Shown: positions 7,350 to 15,594, numbered from the stretch's first letter. The stretch: 34,058 bases of DNA from Bacteroidales bacterium (GCA_024400785.1 JAKSME010000009.1:1-34058); one strand, 5' to 3'. Notes: generated from the letters alone by a model not told the origin. Numbers and translations: made by a program.

Positions 7350-8327
7350 CTATGCGTGCATGAGTTTGTTGATGATATCTTCAATAGAGATGCCTTCAGC
7401 CTCGGCCTTGTAGTTTTTGATGATACGATGGCGGAGGATGTTGATAGCGACGGCGCGGACATCTTCGATATCGGGGGAGTACTTGCCGCTGAGGACGGCA
7501 TGGGTACGAGCGCCGATGATGAGGAATTGGGAAGCACGTGGTCCCGCGCCCCAGGCGAGGTAGTCGTTAGCCCACGGATGCGCTTTCGGGGTGTGCGGGC
7601 GCGTCATCGTTGCAAGGTTCACTGCATATTGATATACATTGTCGGAAATCGGAATCTTCTGTAACAGTTTTTGATAGAAGATGATTTCTTCCATGGAAAG
7701 CACCTGGTTGGGTTCTACCATGGCACCATGGATGGTGGACTTCACGATGTTCACTTCGTCATCAAATTCAGGATAATCGAGCATGATGTTGAACATGAAA
7801 CGGTCTTGCTGGGCCTCGGGCAGCGGATAGGTACCTTCCTGTTCAATCGGGTTTTGGGTGGCGAGAACAAAAAACGGTTCCGGCAGTTGGTAGGTAACGC
7901 CGTTCATACTGACGGAGCGTTCCTGCATGGCTTCCAACAAAGCGGACTGGGTTTTGGGCGGGGTACGGTTGATTTCGTCAGCCAGAACGATATTGGAAAC
8001 GATGGGGCCCTTCACGAATTTGAACTTGCGGCTCTCATCGAGAATCTCGGTACCCATAATGTCCGACGGCATCAAGTCGGGCGTAAACTGAATACGGTTG
8101 TATGTCAAGTTGATAGTTTTCGCTATCGTAGTAATCATCAATGTTTTAGCCAATCCGGGGACACCGATCAGCAGTGCGTGGCTGCGGCTAAACATTACCA
8201 TAAGGATATTCTTGATGATTTCGTCCTGTCCAACGATGACCTTGCCAATTTCTTTACGCAGTTCGGCATATTTTTCCACGAACGCCTCAATGGCTTCTAC
8301 ATCATCCTTGAAATTCAAATCTGCCAT
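7350..8327 (-). CDS. MoxR-family AAA+ ATPase
   Basis: 325 residues. Walker A GVPGLAKT at 55-62, Walker B IVLADE at 113-118 followed by INRTPPKTQSALLEAMQE, sensor 1 ATQNP at 156-160, and the PEAQQDRF motif at 170-177 are all intact. MoxR ATPases usually act as chaperone-like machines together with VWA or DUF58 proteins, but none is encoded next to it here. It follows the SurA-like gene by 12 bases and precedes holB by two. A link to envelope protein maturation is suggested only by the SurA neighbour. Confidence 0.93.
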   Translation of the reverse strand: MADLNFKDDVEAIEAFVEKYAELRKEIGKVIVGQDEIIKNILMVMFSRSHALLIGVPGLAKTLMITTIAKTINLTYNRIQFTPDLMPSDIMGTEILDESRKFKFVKGPIVSNIVLADEINRTPPKTQSALLEAMQERSVSMNGVTYQLPEPFFVLATQNPIEQEGTYPLPEAQQDRFMFNIMLDYPEFDDEVNIVKSTIHGAMVEPNQVLSMEEIIFYQKLLQKIPISDNVYQYAVNLATMTRPHTPKAHPWANDYLAWGAGPRASQFLIIGARTHAVLSGKYSPDIEDVRAVAINILRHRIIKNYKAEAEGISIEDIINKLMHA

Positions 8328-8339
8328 AGTAATAAAAGT

Positions 8340-9692
8340 TTATTGTGTGATGCCCCATTCTTTCACGAAAGAGCAGTCACGGTATTTTTCATTGATTTTT
8401 ATGTTGGTGACCTTCACCTTTTCGATGAGCCAGTCATTGACCAATTTTTGTTTTTTGTCTTCCAAAGCGGCATTTTTTATCAAGTCGTAATCTTCACGGA
8501 GGTTAGGTTTGTGAGCTGCTACTTTGTTTCGGAGGTAGATGATTCGGTAGGTCATTTTACCATCTTCATTGACGTAGGCGATGGGTTGTGAGTATTCGCC
8601 GGGGATGAGTTTGCTGACGGTGGCGAAAGTGGAGGTTTCGATAGCTTCTTTTTCAAAGCGGTAGGAATTGTCGTACGGGTTAACGCACCAGCCGCCGCTA
8701 TTTTTATTCATGTCATCGGAGAATTTCTTGGCGGCCGCGCTGAACTCGATCTTTTCACTGAGGATGACCTGACGGACGCTGTCGAGATACTCTATAGCTT
8801 TAACTTGCTCATCTGTAGATGGTTTCGGTTGAAGAAGGATGTGAGCCACATTGATTTTGTCGCCGCGGCGTTCAATCATTTGGATGATGTGATAACCGGC
8901 TTTTGTTTTGACAATTTGGGAGACCTCGCCGCTTTTCAGGTTGAAGGCTACGGCTTCGAATTCCGGATACAGGGTGCCACGTTCCACGAAGCCGAGTTCT
9001 CCGCCCTCCGATGCGGAGCCGGGGTCATCGGAGTACAGGCGGGCCAGCATCGAAAACTTCTCCCCTCTCAACACGCGTTCGCGAAATTCGTTGAGGCGAG
9101 TTTTGATGGCTTCCACCTCTTCATCACTCACCGGCGGTATTTTCACGATATGGCCGAACTCGTAGGTCGGCTGAATCATCGGCAGACTGTCGTACGGAAT
9201 GCGGTCGAAAAACTTCTTCACTTCGGAGGGGGTAATGGTGACATTGGCGGTGATGTCTTGCTGGATGCGTTCACTGATCATCTGATTTTTAACCACATCA
9301 CGCATATCCTTCTTTATTTCATCCATCGTTTTATGATAGGCCTCTTCCAATACCCGGCTGTTGCCGCCGACCTGTGACAACCAATAGTTGAGCTGGTAGT
9401 TGACACGCGCGTCTACCTCTTGCTCGGTAAATTCGATACTGTCGAGATCCGCCTGATGGATGTACAACTTTTGGCGCATCATGTGTTCGAGAATCAGCTC
9501 GCGGGCCTCATCCTCATTGTCCATAGAATTATACTGGGCGGCATAGGTGGCATATTCCGCTTCCAAATCGGATTTCGTGATAATCTCCTTTCCCACGATG
9601 GCGATAATTTCGTCAATGGTGTTTGAAGATTGAGCGGAAGCAAATTGCAAACAGCTGACAATAAAAAGAATGGCGACAAAAAACCTTCTCAT
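8340..9692 (-). CDS. surA: SurA-like periplasmic peptidyl-prolyl isomerase/chaperone
   Basis: 450 residues with a signal peptide (MRRFFVAILFIV...FASAQ). An N-terminal helical SurA-like chaperone segment (about 22-165) starts DEIIAIVGKEIITKSDLEAE. It is followed by a first parvulin domain (about 175-275) with LARLYSDDPGSASEGGELGF and KTKAGYHIIQM, and a second, more divergent one (about 278-385) with NVAHILLQP and FSDDMNKNSGGW. The role is folding and escort of outer-membrane proteins in the periplasm. It is the first gene of the likely operon surA-moxR-holB-nudix. A box close to the promoter consensus lies at 9715-9722, just after the rpmH terminator. Confidence 0.9.
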   Translation of the reverse strand: MRRFFVAILFIVSCLQFASAQSSNTIDEIIAIVGKEIITKSDLEAEYATYAAQYNSMDNEDEARELILEHMMRQKLYIHQADLDSIEFTEQEVDARVNYQLNYWLSQVGGNSRVLEEAYHKTMDEIKKDMRDVVKNQMISERIQQDITANVTITPSEVKKFFDRIPYDSLPMIQPTYEFGHIVKIPPVSDEEVEAIKTRLNEFRERVLRGEKFSMLARLYSDDPGSASEGGELGFVERGTLYPEFEAVAFNLKSGEVSQIVKTKAGYHIIQMIERRGDKINVAHILLQPKPSTDEQVKAIEYLDSVRQVILSEKIEFSAAAKKFSDDMNKNSGGWCVNPYDNSYRFEKEAIETSTFATVSKLIPGEYSQPIAYVNEDGKMTYRIIYLRNKVAAHKPNLREDYDLIKNAALEDKKQKLVNDWLIEKVKVTNIKINEKYRDCSFVKEWGITQ

Positions 9693-9714
9693 TCCAATTT
9701 CTGATTTGAGGGTG

Positions 9715-9722
9715 CGAAATTA
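9715..9722 (-). promoter_or_regulatory. Probable -7 box for surA operon
   Basis: Minus strand TAATTTCG then C, one mismatch from TAnnTTTG. It is joined through a single G to the T-tract of the rpmH terminator and lies 22 bases before the surA start codon. Confidence 0.45.
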
Positions 9723-9752
9723 CAAAAAAAAAGAAGACAACCTTTGTCTTCT
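9723..9752 (-). terminator. Rho-independent terminator of rpmH
   Basis: Stem AGAAGACAA/TTGTCTTCT (9732-9740 and 9744-9752, loop of three bases) followed on the minus strand by nine T. It lies 28 bases after the rpmH stop codon. Confidence 0.88.
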
Positions 9753-9780
9753 CTCTTTTTAACAAAGAAATTTTTTCTTG

Positions 9781-9939
9781 TTATTTTCTACCCATGCTTT
9801 CGTCAGAAACGGTGAGTTTTTTTCTACCTTTTGCACGACGAGCTGCCAACACGCGACGGCCGTTTGCGGTAGCCATTCTTTCTCTGAAACCATGTTTGTT
9901 TTTGCGTCTTCTATTAGACGGTTGGAATGTTCTTTTCAT
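9781..9939 (-). CDS. rpmH: 50S ribosomal protein L34
   Basis: 52 residues beginning [18 protein letters not shown] and containing [22 protein letters not shown], the highly conserved L34 pattern (about 25 percent Arg/Lys). Compared with the usual 44-47 residues it has a slightly longer tail ending in ESMGRK, as is common in Bacteroidota. It is a single-gene unit with its own promoter box at 9978-9985 and a terminator at 9723-9752. The usual neighbours rnpA and dnaA are not here. Confidence 0.97.
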   Translation of the reverse strand: MKRTFQPSNRRRKNKHGFRERMATANGRRVLAARRAKGRKKLTVSDESMGRK

Positions 9940-9977
9940 CTTATTATGATTTTTTTATTTCGTAAAATTTGGGGGTG

Positions 9978-9985
9978 CAAAAATA
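9978..9985 (-). promoter_or_regulatory. -7 box for rpmH
   Basis: Minus strand TATTTTTG followed by CAC, matching TAnnTTTG; 38 bases before the L34 start codon. Confidence 0.65.
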
Positions 9986-10079
9986 CAACTTTTTTTGAAA
10001 TGCGCAACCCTCTTTAAAAAATTGTTTTCAACCTTAAAAAAAACTTCTTTTCGCATCCTTTCAAATCCTAACTTTTTCG

Positions 10080-10087
10080 TACTTTTG
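10080..10087 (+). promoter_or_regulatory. -7 box for the DRTGG/PHP/GHKL unit
   Basis: TACTTTTG followed by CGC fits TAnnTTTG. It lies 46 bases before the start of the DRTGG gene. A TTTC at 10059-10062 could be a weak -33 element. Confidence 0.6.
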
Positions 10088-10133
10088 CGCCTAATTTTTA
10101 TACAATATATTTTTATAACAAAAAAAGAAAAAA

Positions 10134-10469
10134 ATGACTGTTCAAGAATTAGTTGACATCCTGGGCTTGACCGTTTTTTGCGGAAAAGAAAATCTGAATC
10201 GCGAAATCAAAGGCGGTTACACATCAGATTTGCTGAGTGATGTGATGGGGCACGCCAAAGAAGGCATGATTTGGATTACGCTTCAAACCCATAAAAATGT
10301 GCTCGCCATCGCCTCCCTCAAGGAACTTTCCGCCATCTTGCTTGTAAAAGACAGCAAGCCTGAAGACGACATGCTCGAACAGGCACGGGAAGAAGGGATT
10401 CCCGTTCTCGGCACCAGTGAACAGACTTTTGAAACCACTGGCAAAGTTTACCAACTCATTCACAAATAA
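10134..10469 (+). CDS. Stand-alone DRTGG-domain protein
   Basis: 111 residues. The protein is essentially one DRTGG-like domain: LVDILGLTVFCGKENLNREIKG at the start, GGYTSDLLSDVMGHAKEGMIWIT in the middle and a final GIPVLGTSEQTFETTGKVYQL. This is the fold also found in the middle of pyrimidine-regulated CBS/phosphotransacetylase proteins, where it is thought to bind a ligand or partner. No catalytic residues are evident. It is the first gene of a three-gene run: the PHP gene's GTG start is two bases after its stop. The function is unknown; a sensory or regulatory role next to the GHKL ATPase is inferred from context only. Confidence 0.8.
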   Translation: MTVQELVDILGLTVFCGKENLNREIKGGYTSDLLSDVMGHAKEGMIWITLQTHKNVLAIASLKELSAILLVKDSKPEDDMLEQAREEGIPVLGTSEQTFETTGKVYQLIHK

Positions 10470-10471
10470 AC

Positions 10472-11209
10472 GTGCAAACCTTTAAAGCAGATTTACACAA
10501 CCACACTCTGTTGTCGCCCTGCGGTGACCTGGACATGACGCCAGACTTCATCATCGAAGAGGCGCTCAAGAAGGGTGTTGACATCATCGGCATTACCGAC
10601 CACAACTGCACGCGGCACTGCCGGTTGGCGGAACATTATTCGCACAACCGTGACATTTTCGTACTCTGCGGCGCCGAAGTGACCACAAAGGAAGAGGCAC
10701 ACTGCATCGCTTTCTTTGAAACCCACGAAACCCTCGACCTCTTTCAGAAATTCCTGGACGAACATCTTCCCGACATCCCCAACGTCCCCGATATTTTCGG
10801 CGACCAGGTGCAAATCAACGAGGAGTTTGAAATAGTTTACGAAGAGCCCAAACTTCTCACCTCCGGTCTCGATGTCAACATCGAAGGCATCGCCGCCAAA
10901 GTGATGGAACTCGGCGGAATCTTCATCCCCGCCCACATCGACAAGATGAAAAACAGTGTCATCTCCCAACTCGGTTTCATCCCCTTCGACCTGCCCTACG
11001 ACGCGGTGGAACTTTCCAAACACGGTGACAAAGAGAAGATTCTCCAAGAGCACCCCTACCTCAAAAATAAAATGTTCACCCGCGCTTCCGACGCACATCA
11101 ACCCGACACCATCGCCACCGCACCCTGCTACTTCGAACTCGAAACACGCTCCTTCGCCGAAATCAGAAAAGCACTCCACGGCGAGGAAGGACGGCTTGTT
11201 AAACTGTAA
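10472..11209 (+). CDS. PHP-domain phosphoesterase
   Basis: 245 residues from a GTG start. Metal-binding motifs of the PHP fold are present: DLHNHTLLSPCGD (D7, H9, H11), GITDHN (D43, H44), the region around the conserved Glu in LCGAEVTTKEEAHC, PAHIDK and SDAHQPD near the end. These supply ligands for a two- or three-metal phosphoesterase site (compare YciV/TrpH-like enzymes). The substrate is not known; in this family it can be a nucleotide 3',5'-bisphosphate or a short RNA. It is sandwiched between the DRTGG and GHKL genes with spacings of 2 and 13 bases, so the three are probably one transcript. Confidence 0.88.
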   Translation: MQTFKADLHNHTLLSPCGDLDMTPDFIIEEALKKGVDIIGITDHNCTRHCRLAEHYSHNRDIFVLCGAEVTTKEEAHCIAFFETHETLDLFQKFLDEHLPDIPNVPDIFGDQVQINEEFEIVYEEPKLLTSGLDVNIEGIAAKVMELGGIFIPAHIDKMKNSVISQLGFIPFDLPYDAVELSKHGDKEKILQEHPYLKNKMFTRASDAHQPDTIATAPCYFELETRSFAEIRKALHGEEGRLVKL

Positions 11210-11222
11210 TTTGAAAATTGAA

Positions 11223-11753
11223 ATGAAAGATCTTTCAATGCACATCATGGACATTTTGCAGAACTCCACCCGCGCCGGTGCCAAAGACGTGACGCTGGAA
11301 GTGCTGGAAGACGCCGCTGCCGACACCCTCACCCTCCGCTTCATCGACAATGGCTGCGGCATGGATGCCGACACAGTGCAAAAAGTCATCAACCCGTTTT
11401 TCACCACACGAACCACCCGCAAAGTCGGCCTCGGCCTGCCTCTGCTGAAACAAAATACCGAACAAACCGGCGGAAGCCTCGACATCCAGTCGGAAGTGGG
11501 AAAAGGCACCACCGTCAGCGCTGTTTTCGGCCTTTCCCACCTCGACCGTCCCCCCATGGGCGACTTGGCCGGAACCGTCGTCCTTACCGCCTCCGCCTAC
11601 CCCGACATCCATTTCATCTTCCATTATAAAAACGAAAAAGTGGACTACACTTTCGACACAGACGAAGTCAATGAAGCCCTCGACGGCATGTCGATTCAAG
11701 AGCCCGAAATCATTCAATACCTTATTGAAATGGTACGGGAGAATATAAATTGA
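11223..11753 (+). CDS. Stand-alone GHKL (histidine-kinase-like) ATP-binding protein
   Basis: 176 residues from the ATG at 11223. The N-box is MHIMDILQNSTRAGA (N14), G1 is DNGCGMD at 42-48 and G2 is VGLGLPLLKQ at 68-77, ending with GKGTTVSAVF. There is no dimerisation/H-box domain, no transmembrane helix and no signal peptide, so it is not a complete histidine kinase. About 70 residues follow the ATPase fold (from near 105), with a Phe/Tyr-rich strand pattern and no motif I know. Such proteins include anti-sigma kinases (SpoIIAB/RsbW type). A longer frame reaching back to 10956 overlaps the PHP gene and is not used. Confidence 0.85.
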   Translation: MKDLSMHIMDILQNSTRAGAKDVTLEVLEDAAADTLTLRFIDNGCGMDADTVQKVINPFFTTRTTRKVGLGLPLLKQNTEQTGGSLDIQSEVGKGTTVSAVFGLSHLDRPPMGDLAGTVVLTASAYPDIHFIFHYKNEKVDYTFDTDEVNEALDGMSIQEPEIIQYLIEMVRENIN

Positions 11754-11782
11754 AAACTGAAAATTATAAATCAACAAAATAA

Positions 11783-13834
11783 ATGAAACAAATCATCACA
11801 ACTTTAATGTTGGCGGCACTTTGCACCGCCAACATCTGGGCACAGGATACTTTATATGTAAAGCCCAATTCGGCAAGCACGGCATGGAACGACCGAACAT
11901 CTGTCTATACCAACTTGCAAGATGCCATTGATGCGGCAGTCAGCGGAGACCAAATTTGGGTTGCCGAAGGAACCTACACTCCGACCGCCACTCTTTCCAA
12001 CGGTACAGACAACCGCTGCAAAGCCTTCATGCTCAAAAGCGGAATTTCCCTCTACGGTGGATTCGCCGGCACAGAGGCCTCCGTCACCGAGCGCGACAAT
12101 GAAGCTGACCTTTGGGATTTCGCCACTCCCACCATTTTGAGCGGTGATGTCGCCCAAACGCCGGACGTCAACACCGACAACAGTTACCACGTAATTTACG
12201 GTACTGATTTGCAAGACATTGTCATTGACGGTTTCATCATCACAGGGGGCTACGGCAACCGCACCTCATACAACGAAGAGCAAAAGGGTGCCGGCATCTT
12301 TTTGGGAGTTTCCAACCACGGCTGCACCAACTGCGAAATCCGCAACTGCGAAATTTATGATAACATGGCGCAGCTCAACGGTGGCGCGGCCTATCTGCCC
12401 AAAACCTGTACCCTTAACGGTTGTTACATTCACAACAACAGCACTTTGGCGGCCAACTCCAGCGGCGGCGGTGTCTATTGGGAAAATTTCAGCTTTCCCA
12501 CAGACGTGGCGGTAGAATGCGTGTTCGAGAACAACATTTGTCCGGCGACACAGAGCTATAGTCCCAGCAGCCGTTACGGCGGCGGTGCCGTGAGCGCGGG
12601 CAGCAACTGCCAATTCTATCACTGTACCTTCGTCAACAATTCATCCACAGACCCCGGCGGCGCGGCTTATGCCAACGCTGGCAACCAGTTCAAACACTGC
12701 TTTTTCGCAGGGAACCAAGCTTCCGAAGGCGGGTGCATTTTCGGTGGCTCTTCTGCCAGTCTGCTCGTCTCCAACTGTCTGTTTGCCAACAATGCAGCTA
12801 CCAACAACGGCGGTTGTATCTCCACCACCGGAAGCAGCTGCCGCAGCGTCAATTGCACATTCGTTGGCAACACAGCGGCTACCAATACCGTCATCAATGC
12901 GGGCAGCGGCTTCACTCTTTTCAATTCCATTCTTTGGAATAATGGCGACAACACCGACAACTTCTTCAATACCAACCTCAACTGCCAAAATACTGCGGTA
13001 GAAGGTTTGCTCGCCAGCGGCAACAACAACCTCAATGTCGATTTGGCGGCTTTGCATTTTGTGGCCTCCAGCACTCTGGTCGGCGTGCCGACTAACGAAA
13101 ACGAATGGGAGGAAATTTTAGATGCCGATTACAGTTTTACCGGCCAATCGGTTTGTAAAGATGCGGGCAGCTTGGCCACGATTTCCCTCTCCGGCTACCA
13201 ATTTCCCGATGAAGACCTTAACGGCGAGGCACGCGTTAACGGCAGCGCCATCGACCTCGGTTGCTTCGAAACCCAGTGCGCAGAGGAAGCGCCCATCCTC
13301 AACTTCACCTTCCTTGATACAACCTACATGGAAGATCAGCCGGGCATGGGCTTCATTACCGTGTTGGCTTCCATCGAAAATTGTAATGAGGACTATACTT
13401 ACTCTATCAACCATGACGTGACAAGCATGATGAACTATTTCGAAAATTGCGAATACACCTTTGAACTCTTTTTCCCGTGCAACAACCCCATTCGCGTCAG
13501 TCAGGTGGATGGCAACGAATGCGCACGCATAACCGACACCACCATCGTTGTTGACTCTCTGTTCAACACGGTTGGCATCGCCGAAAACAAAGTTCCAATG
13601 CTGGAAATTTTCCCGAATCCGACAAGTGATTTCTGCACCATCCACCACACCATGAATCTCTCACAAGACACCCAAGTGGAAATTTATGATGTGAACGGGA
13701 AGTTGGTAGCCGTCCAAAATGTGGCAGAAAATGACACAAAAATCAATCTTACCAATTGCAAATCAGGTGTTTACATTATTAAACTCGTCAACAACGGCCA
13801 ATTAGTCGCCACCTCCAGAATCATCAAAAAATAA
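11783..13834 (+). CDS. Secreted parallel beta-helix protein with T9SS type A sorting domain
   Basis: 683 residues. A signal peptide (MKQIITTLML...IWAQ, 21 residues) is followed by TLYVKPNSASTAW and the sequence pattern of right-handed beta-helix (pectin-lyase-like, choice-of-anchor Q) proteins: LQDAIDAAVSGDQIWVAEGT, YGGFAGTEAS, then repeated turns with NNxA, GGxxY and C-N-xT pairs up to NGSAIDLGCFE (about 490). After a linker the last 75 or so residues (LEIFPNPTSDF...GVYIIKLVNN) form a T9SS type A C-terminal domain, which directs export across the outer membrane and is normally cut off by PorU. No active-site residues of a lyase were recognised, so it may be adhesive/structural. It sits 29 bases after the GHKL gene with no promoter box seen. 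Confidence 0.9.
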   Translation: MKQIITTLMLAALCTANIWAQDTLYVKPNSASTAWNDRTSVYTNLQDAIDAAVSGDQIWVAEGTYTPTATLSNGTDNRCKAFMLKSGISLYGGFAGTEASVTERDNEADLWDFATPTILSGDVAQTPDVNTDNSYHVIYGTDLQDIVIDGFIITGGYGNRTSYNEEQKGAGIFLGVSNHGCTNCEIRNCEIYDNMAQLNGGAAYLPKTCTLNGCYIHNNSTLAANSSGGGVYWENFSFPTDVAVECVFENNICPATQSYSPSSRYGGGAVSAGSNCQFYHCTFVNNSSTDPGGAAYANAGNQFKHCFFAGNQASEGGCIFGGSSASLLVSNCLFANNAATNNGGCISTTGSSCRSVNCTFVGNTAATNTVINAGSGFTLFNSILWNNGDNTDNFFNTNLNCQNTAVEGLLASGNNNLNVDLAALHFVASSTLVGVPTNENEWEEILDADYSFTGQSVCKDAGSLATISLSGYQFPDEDLNGEARVNGSAIDLGCFETQCAEEAPILNFTFLDTTYMEDQPGMGFITVLASIENCNEDYTYSINHDVTSMMNYFENCEYTFELFFPCNNPIRVSQVDGNECARITDTTIVVDSLFNTVGIAENKVPMLEIFPNPTSDFCTIHHTMNLSQDTQVEIYDVNGKLVAVQNVAENDTKINLTNCKSGVYIIKLVNNGQLVATSRIIKK

Positions 13835-13892
13835 CTTTTCCCCACGCCTCCTCTCCCCTTCCACTATTAACCCATTAACCCATTCCCCCAAC

Positions 13893-14228
13893 ATGGATAC
13901 AATCAGACAACAGAAAACCTCCAACCTCATCAAGAAAGAACTTGCGGAAATTTTCCTTTTCGACGGACCGAACATTTACGACTGCATGATTACCGTCACC
14001 AAAACCACAGTAACGAAAGACCTTTCCATCGCCCGTTCCTATCTAAGCATTTTCAATGCGGAAGACAACGATGTGGTTATCAATACGGTACGTGCGAACA
14101 CGAAAGACATCCGCTTCCGTTTGGGACAAAAAATCCACAACCAAGTACGTGTAATTCCGCAACTCGAATTTTTCATTGATGACTCGTTGGATTACATTGA
14201 AAACATTGAACGTTTGTTGAAAGAGTAG
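13893..14228 (+). CDS. rbfA: Ribosome-binding factor A
   Basis: 111 residues, the usual RbfA length. RQQKTSNLIKKELAEIF at the start, then TVTKTTVTKDLSIARSYLSIF and the KH-like end RFRLGQKIHNQVRVIPQLEFFIDDSLDYI are characteristic. RbfA binds the 30S subunit near the 16S 5' end and assists late maturation and cold adaptation. It is 58 bases after the beta-helix gene and 91 bases before the LolC/E-type permease gene, with a heptameric repeat between (14236-14282). Confidence 0.93.
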   Translation: MDTIRQQKTSNLIKKELAEIFLFDGPNIYDCMITVTKTTVTKDLSIARSYLSIFNAEDNDVVINTVRANTKDIRFRLGQKIHNQVRVIPQLEFFIDDSLDYIENIERLLKE

Positions 14229-14235
14229 ACTCAAC

Positions 14236-14282
14236 AATGCGTAATGCGTAATGCATAATTCATAATGCATAATGCATAATTA
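14236..14282 (+). repeat. Heptameric tandem repeat (RTAATKC)n
   Basis: After a partial unit AATGC, six consecutive 7-base units follow without phase break: GTAATGC, GTAATGC, ATAATTC, ATAATGC, ATAATGC, ATAATTA. It fills most of the spacer between rbfA and the permease gene. Confidence 0.85.
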
Positions 14283-14319
14283 TTGATTGGGATTCGTTGT
14301 AAACTGAAAACATAAGAAA

Positions 14320-15594
14320 TTGAAATTCAATAGATTTAGAACGGCATTTTTTATTGCGTGGCGGCATCTTTTTTCCAAGAAGAAGCACAGCTTGGTGAAC
14401 ATCATTGCCATTATTTCGGCGGTGGGAGTGATGTCGGGAGCCGCGGCACTTATCATCGTTCTTTCTGTTTATAACGGACTGGAAGACTTAGTTTCCAATT
14501 CTTTCAACAATTTCAATCCCGACTTCAAAATCACCGCTACCGAAGGGAAGTCCTTTGACCTCAGCACGTTTCCTATGGAAAAGCTGAAAAGTGTCAGCGG
14601 GGTTCGCTCTGCCGAAGAGGTAGTTTCGGATTTGGTGCTGATTGACTACAACGACCACCAGTATCTCATTGAATTGAAAGGGGTTGAAAGCAGCTATGTT
14701 GATCAGCTCACCCGCCGCAAAAAAGGTTTGTTGATTGATGGCAGTTTTGATTTTAAGGGCAAGAATGGCAATTATGACGAAGAACAGGGAGCGATGTGGG
14801 GCGAAGGCGACTTCGGAGTGATGGGCTCGCGCGCCGCAGGAATGCTCCGACTGAATCTCAACAGTCAGGAACTCATTAAGTTGTACTACCCTCAGCGCAA
14901 GCACAGAGCGTTGGCGCGAGAAAAAGACCTCATCAAAAAATACCTCGTCCCCGGCGGTGTCTTCGAATCACAAACGGAATACGATGACCGTTTCCTTTTC
15001 TGTTCCATCGACTTCGCCCGCAGTTTGATGAGTTACGAAGGTGAAGCCACCGCCGTGGAAGTCTTCCTCAGCGACCCAGAACAATTAGAAAAAATACAGC
15101 CCAAACTGCAAGAGATTGTAGGTGAGAAATTTACCGTTAAAAATCGCTACGAACAGGAACCTATCCTTTTCAAAACAATGAAAACGGAAAAAATCATCAT
15201 TTTCGTCATTCTCGCCTTCATACTCCTTATTGCCATCTTCAACATCATCGGCACTTTGGCGATGATTATCATTGAAAAACAAGAAGACACACAAGTTCTC
15301 ACCTACCTCGGCGCCGACAAATCGCTCATCCGAAATGTCTTTATGTTGGAAGGAATGATTGTCTCTTTCCTCGGAGGCTTGGTCGGTATGATTGTGGGAT
15401 GGTTTGTCTGCTTCCTGCAACAAACTTTTCACCTTATCGCCTTCGGAAACGGAGGAAGTTATGTTATTAGTTACTACCCAGTTAGAATGGCACCGATGGA
15501 CTTCATTCTCGTTTTCCTCACCGTTTTCTTCATCAGTCTTCTCGTATCTTTCATTCCCACACATCAATTACAGTTTCACAAAAATAATGAATAA
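14320..15594 (+). CDS. LolC/LolE-type FtsX-like permease
   Basis: 424 residues. An N-terminal AWRHLFSKKKHSLVNIIAIISAVGV and the first transmembrane helix are followed by a periplasmic MacB/PCD-like domain (about 60-270) and three C-terminal transmembrane helices (about 285-310, 330-355, 385-410), the FtsX-fold topology of lipoprotein-releasing permeases. The frame needs a TTG start at 14320: an in-frame TGA at 14305 blocks any longer form, and the next Met lies inside the first helix. No LolD ATPase is next to it. The stop overlaps the porZ start (TAATG), which points to translational coupling. Its likely job is moving lipoproteins, or another envelope substrate, from the inner membrane. Confidence 0.87.
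   Translation: MKFNRFRTAFFIAWRHLFSKKKHSLVNIIAIISAVGVMSGAAALIIVLSVYNGLEDLVSNSFNNFNPDFKITATEGKSFDLSTFPMEKLKSVSGVRSAEEVVSDLVLIDYNDHQYLIELKGVESSYVDQLTRRKKGLLIDGSFDFKGKNGNYDEEQGAMWGEGDFGVMGSRAAGMLRLNLNSQELIKLYYPQRKHRALAREKDLIKKYLVPGGVFESQTEYDDRFLFCSIDFARSLMSYEGEATAVEVFLSDPEQLEKIQPKLQEIVGEKFTVKNRYEQEPILFKTMKTEKIIIFVILAFILLIAIFNIIGTLAMIIIEKQEDTQVLTYLGADKSLIRNVFMLEGMIVSFLGGLVGMIVGWFVCFLQQTFHLIAFGNGGSYVISYYPVRMAPMDFILVFLTVFFISLLVSFIPTHQLQFHKNNE

Noticed and set aside
6262-7413. 383-codon plus-strand frame opposite holB
   Set aside because: Shadow of a well-supported holB frame; the product has no recognisable motif and starts and ends at random with respect to signals.
10956-11222. N-terminal extension of the GHKL gene overlapping PHP by 250 bases
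   Set aside because: The Ser/Pro/Thr-rich extension is the PHP gene read out of frame; the ATPase fold starts at the ATG at 11223.
10493-11557. 354-codon minus-strand frame across the PHP and GHKL genes
   Set aside because: It spans two different genes with clear catalytic motifs on the plus strand; no promoter box or family match.
12300-12960. Repeated GGCGG/AACAAC-type words that look like a DNA repeat
   Set aside because: They follow codon phase and encode the Gly/Asn turns of the beta-helix protein, so they are protein repeats and not a CRISPR or DNA repeat.
13866-13881. ATTAACCC twice in tandem before rbfA
   Set aside because: Only two copies; a similar TTAACCCATTA occurs in the leader of the receptor at 1085-1098, but this is too little to call a regulatory site.
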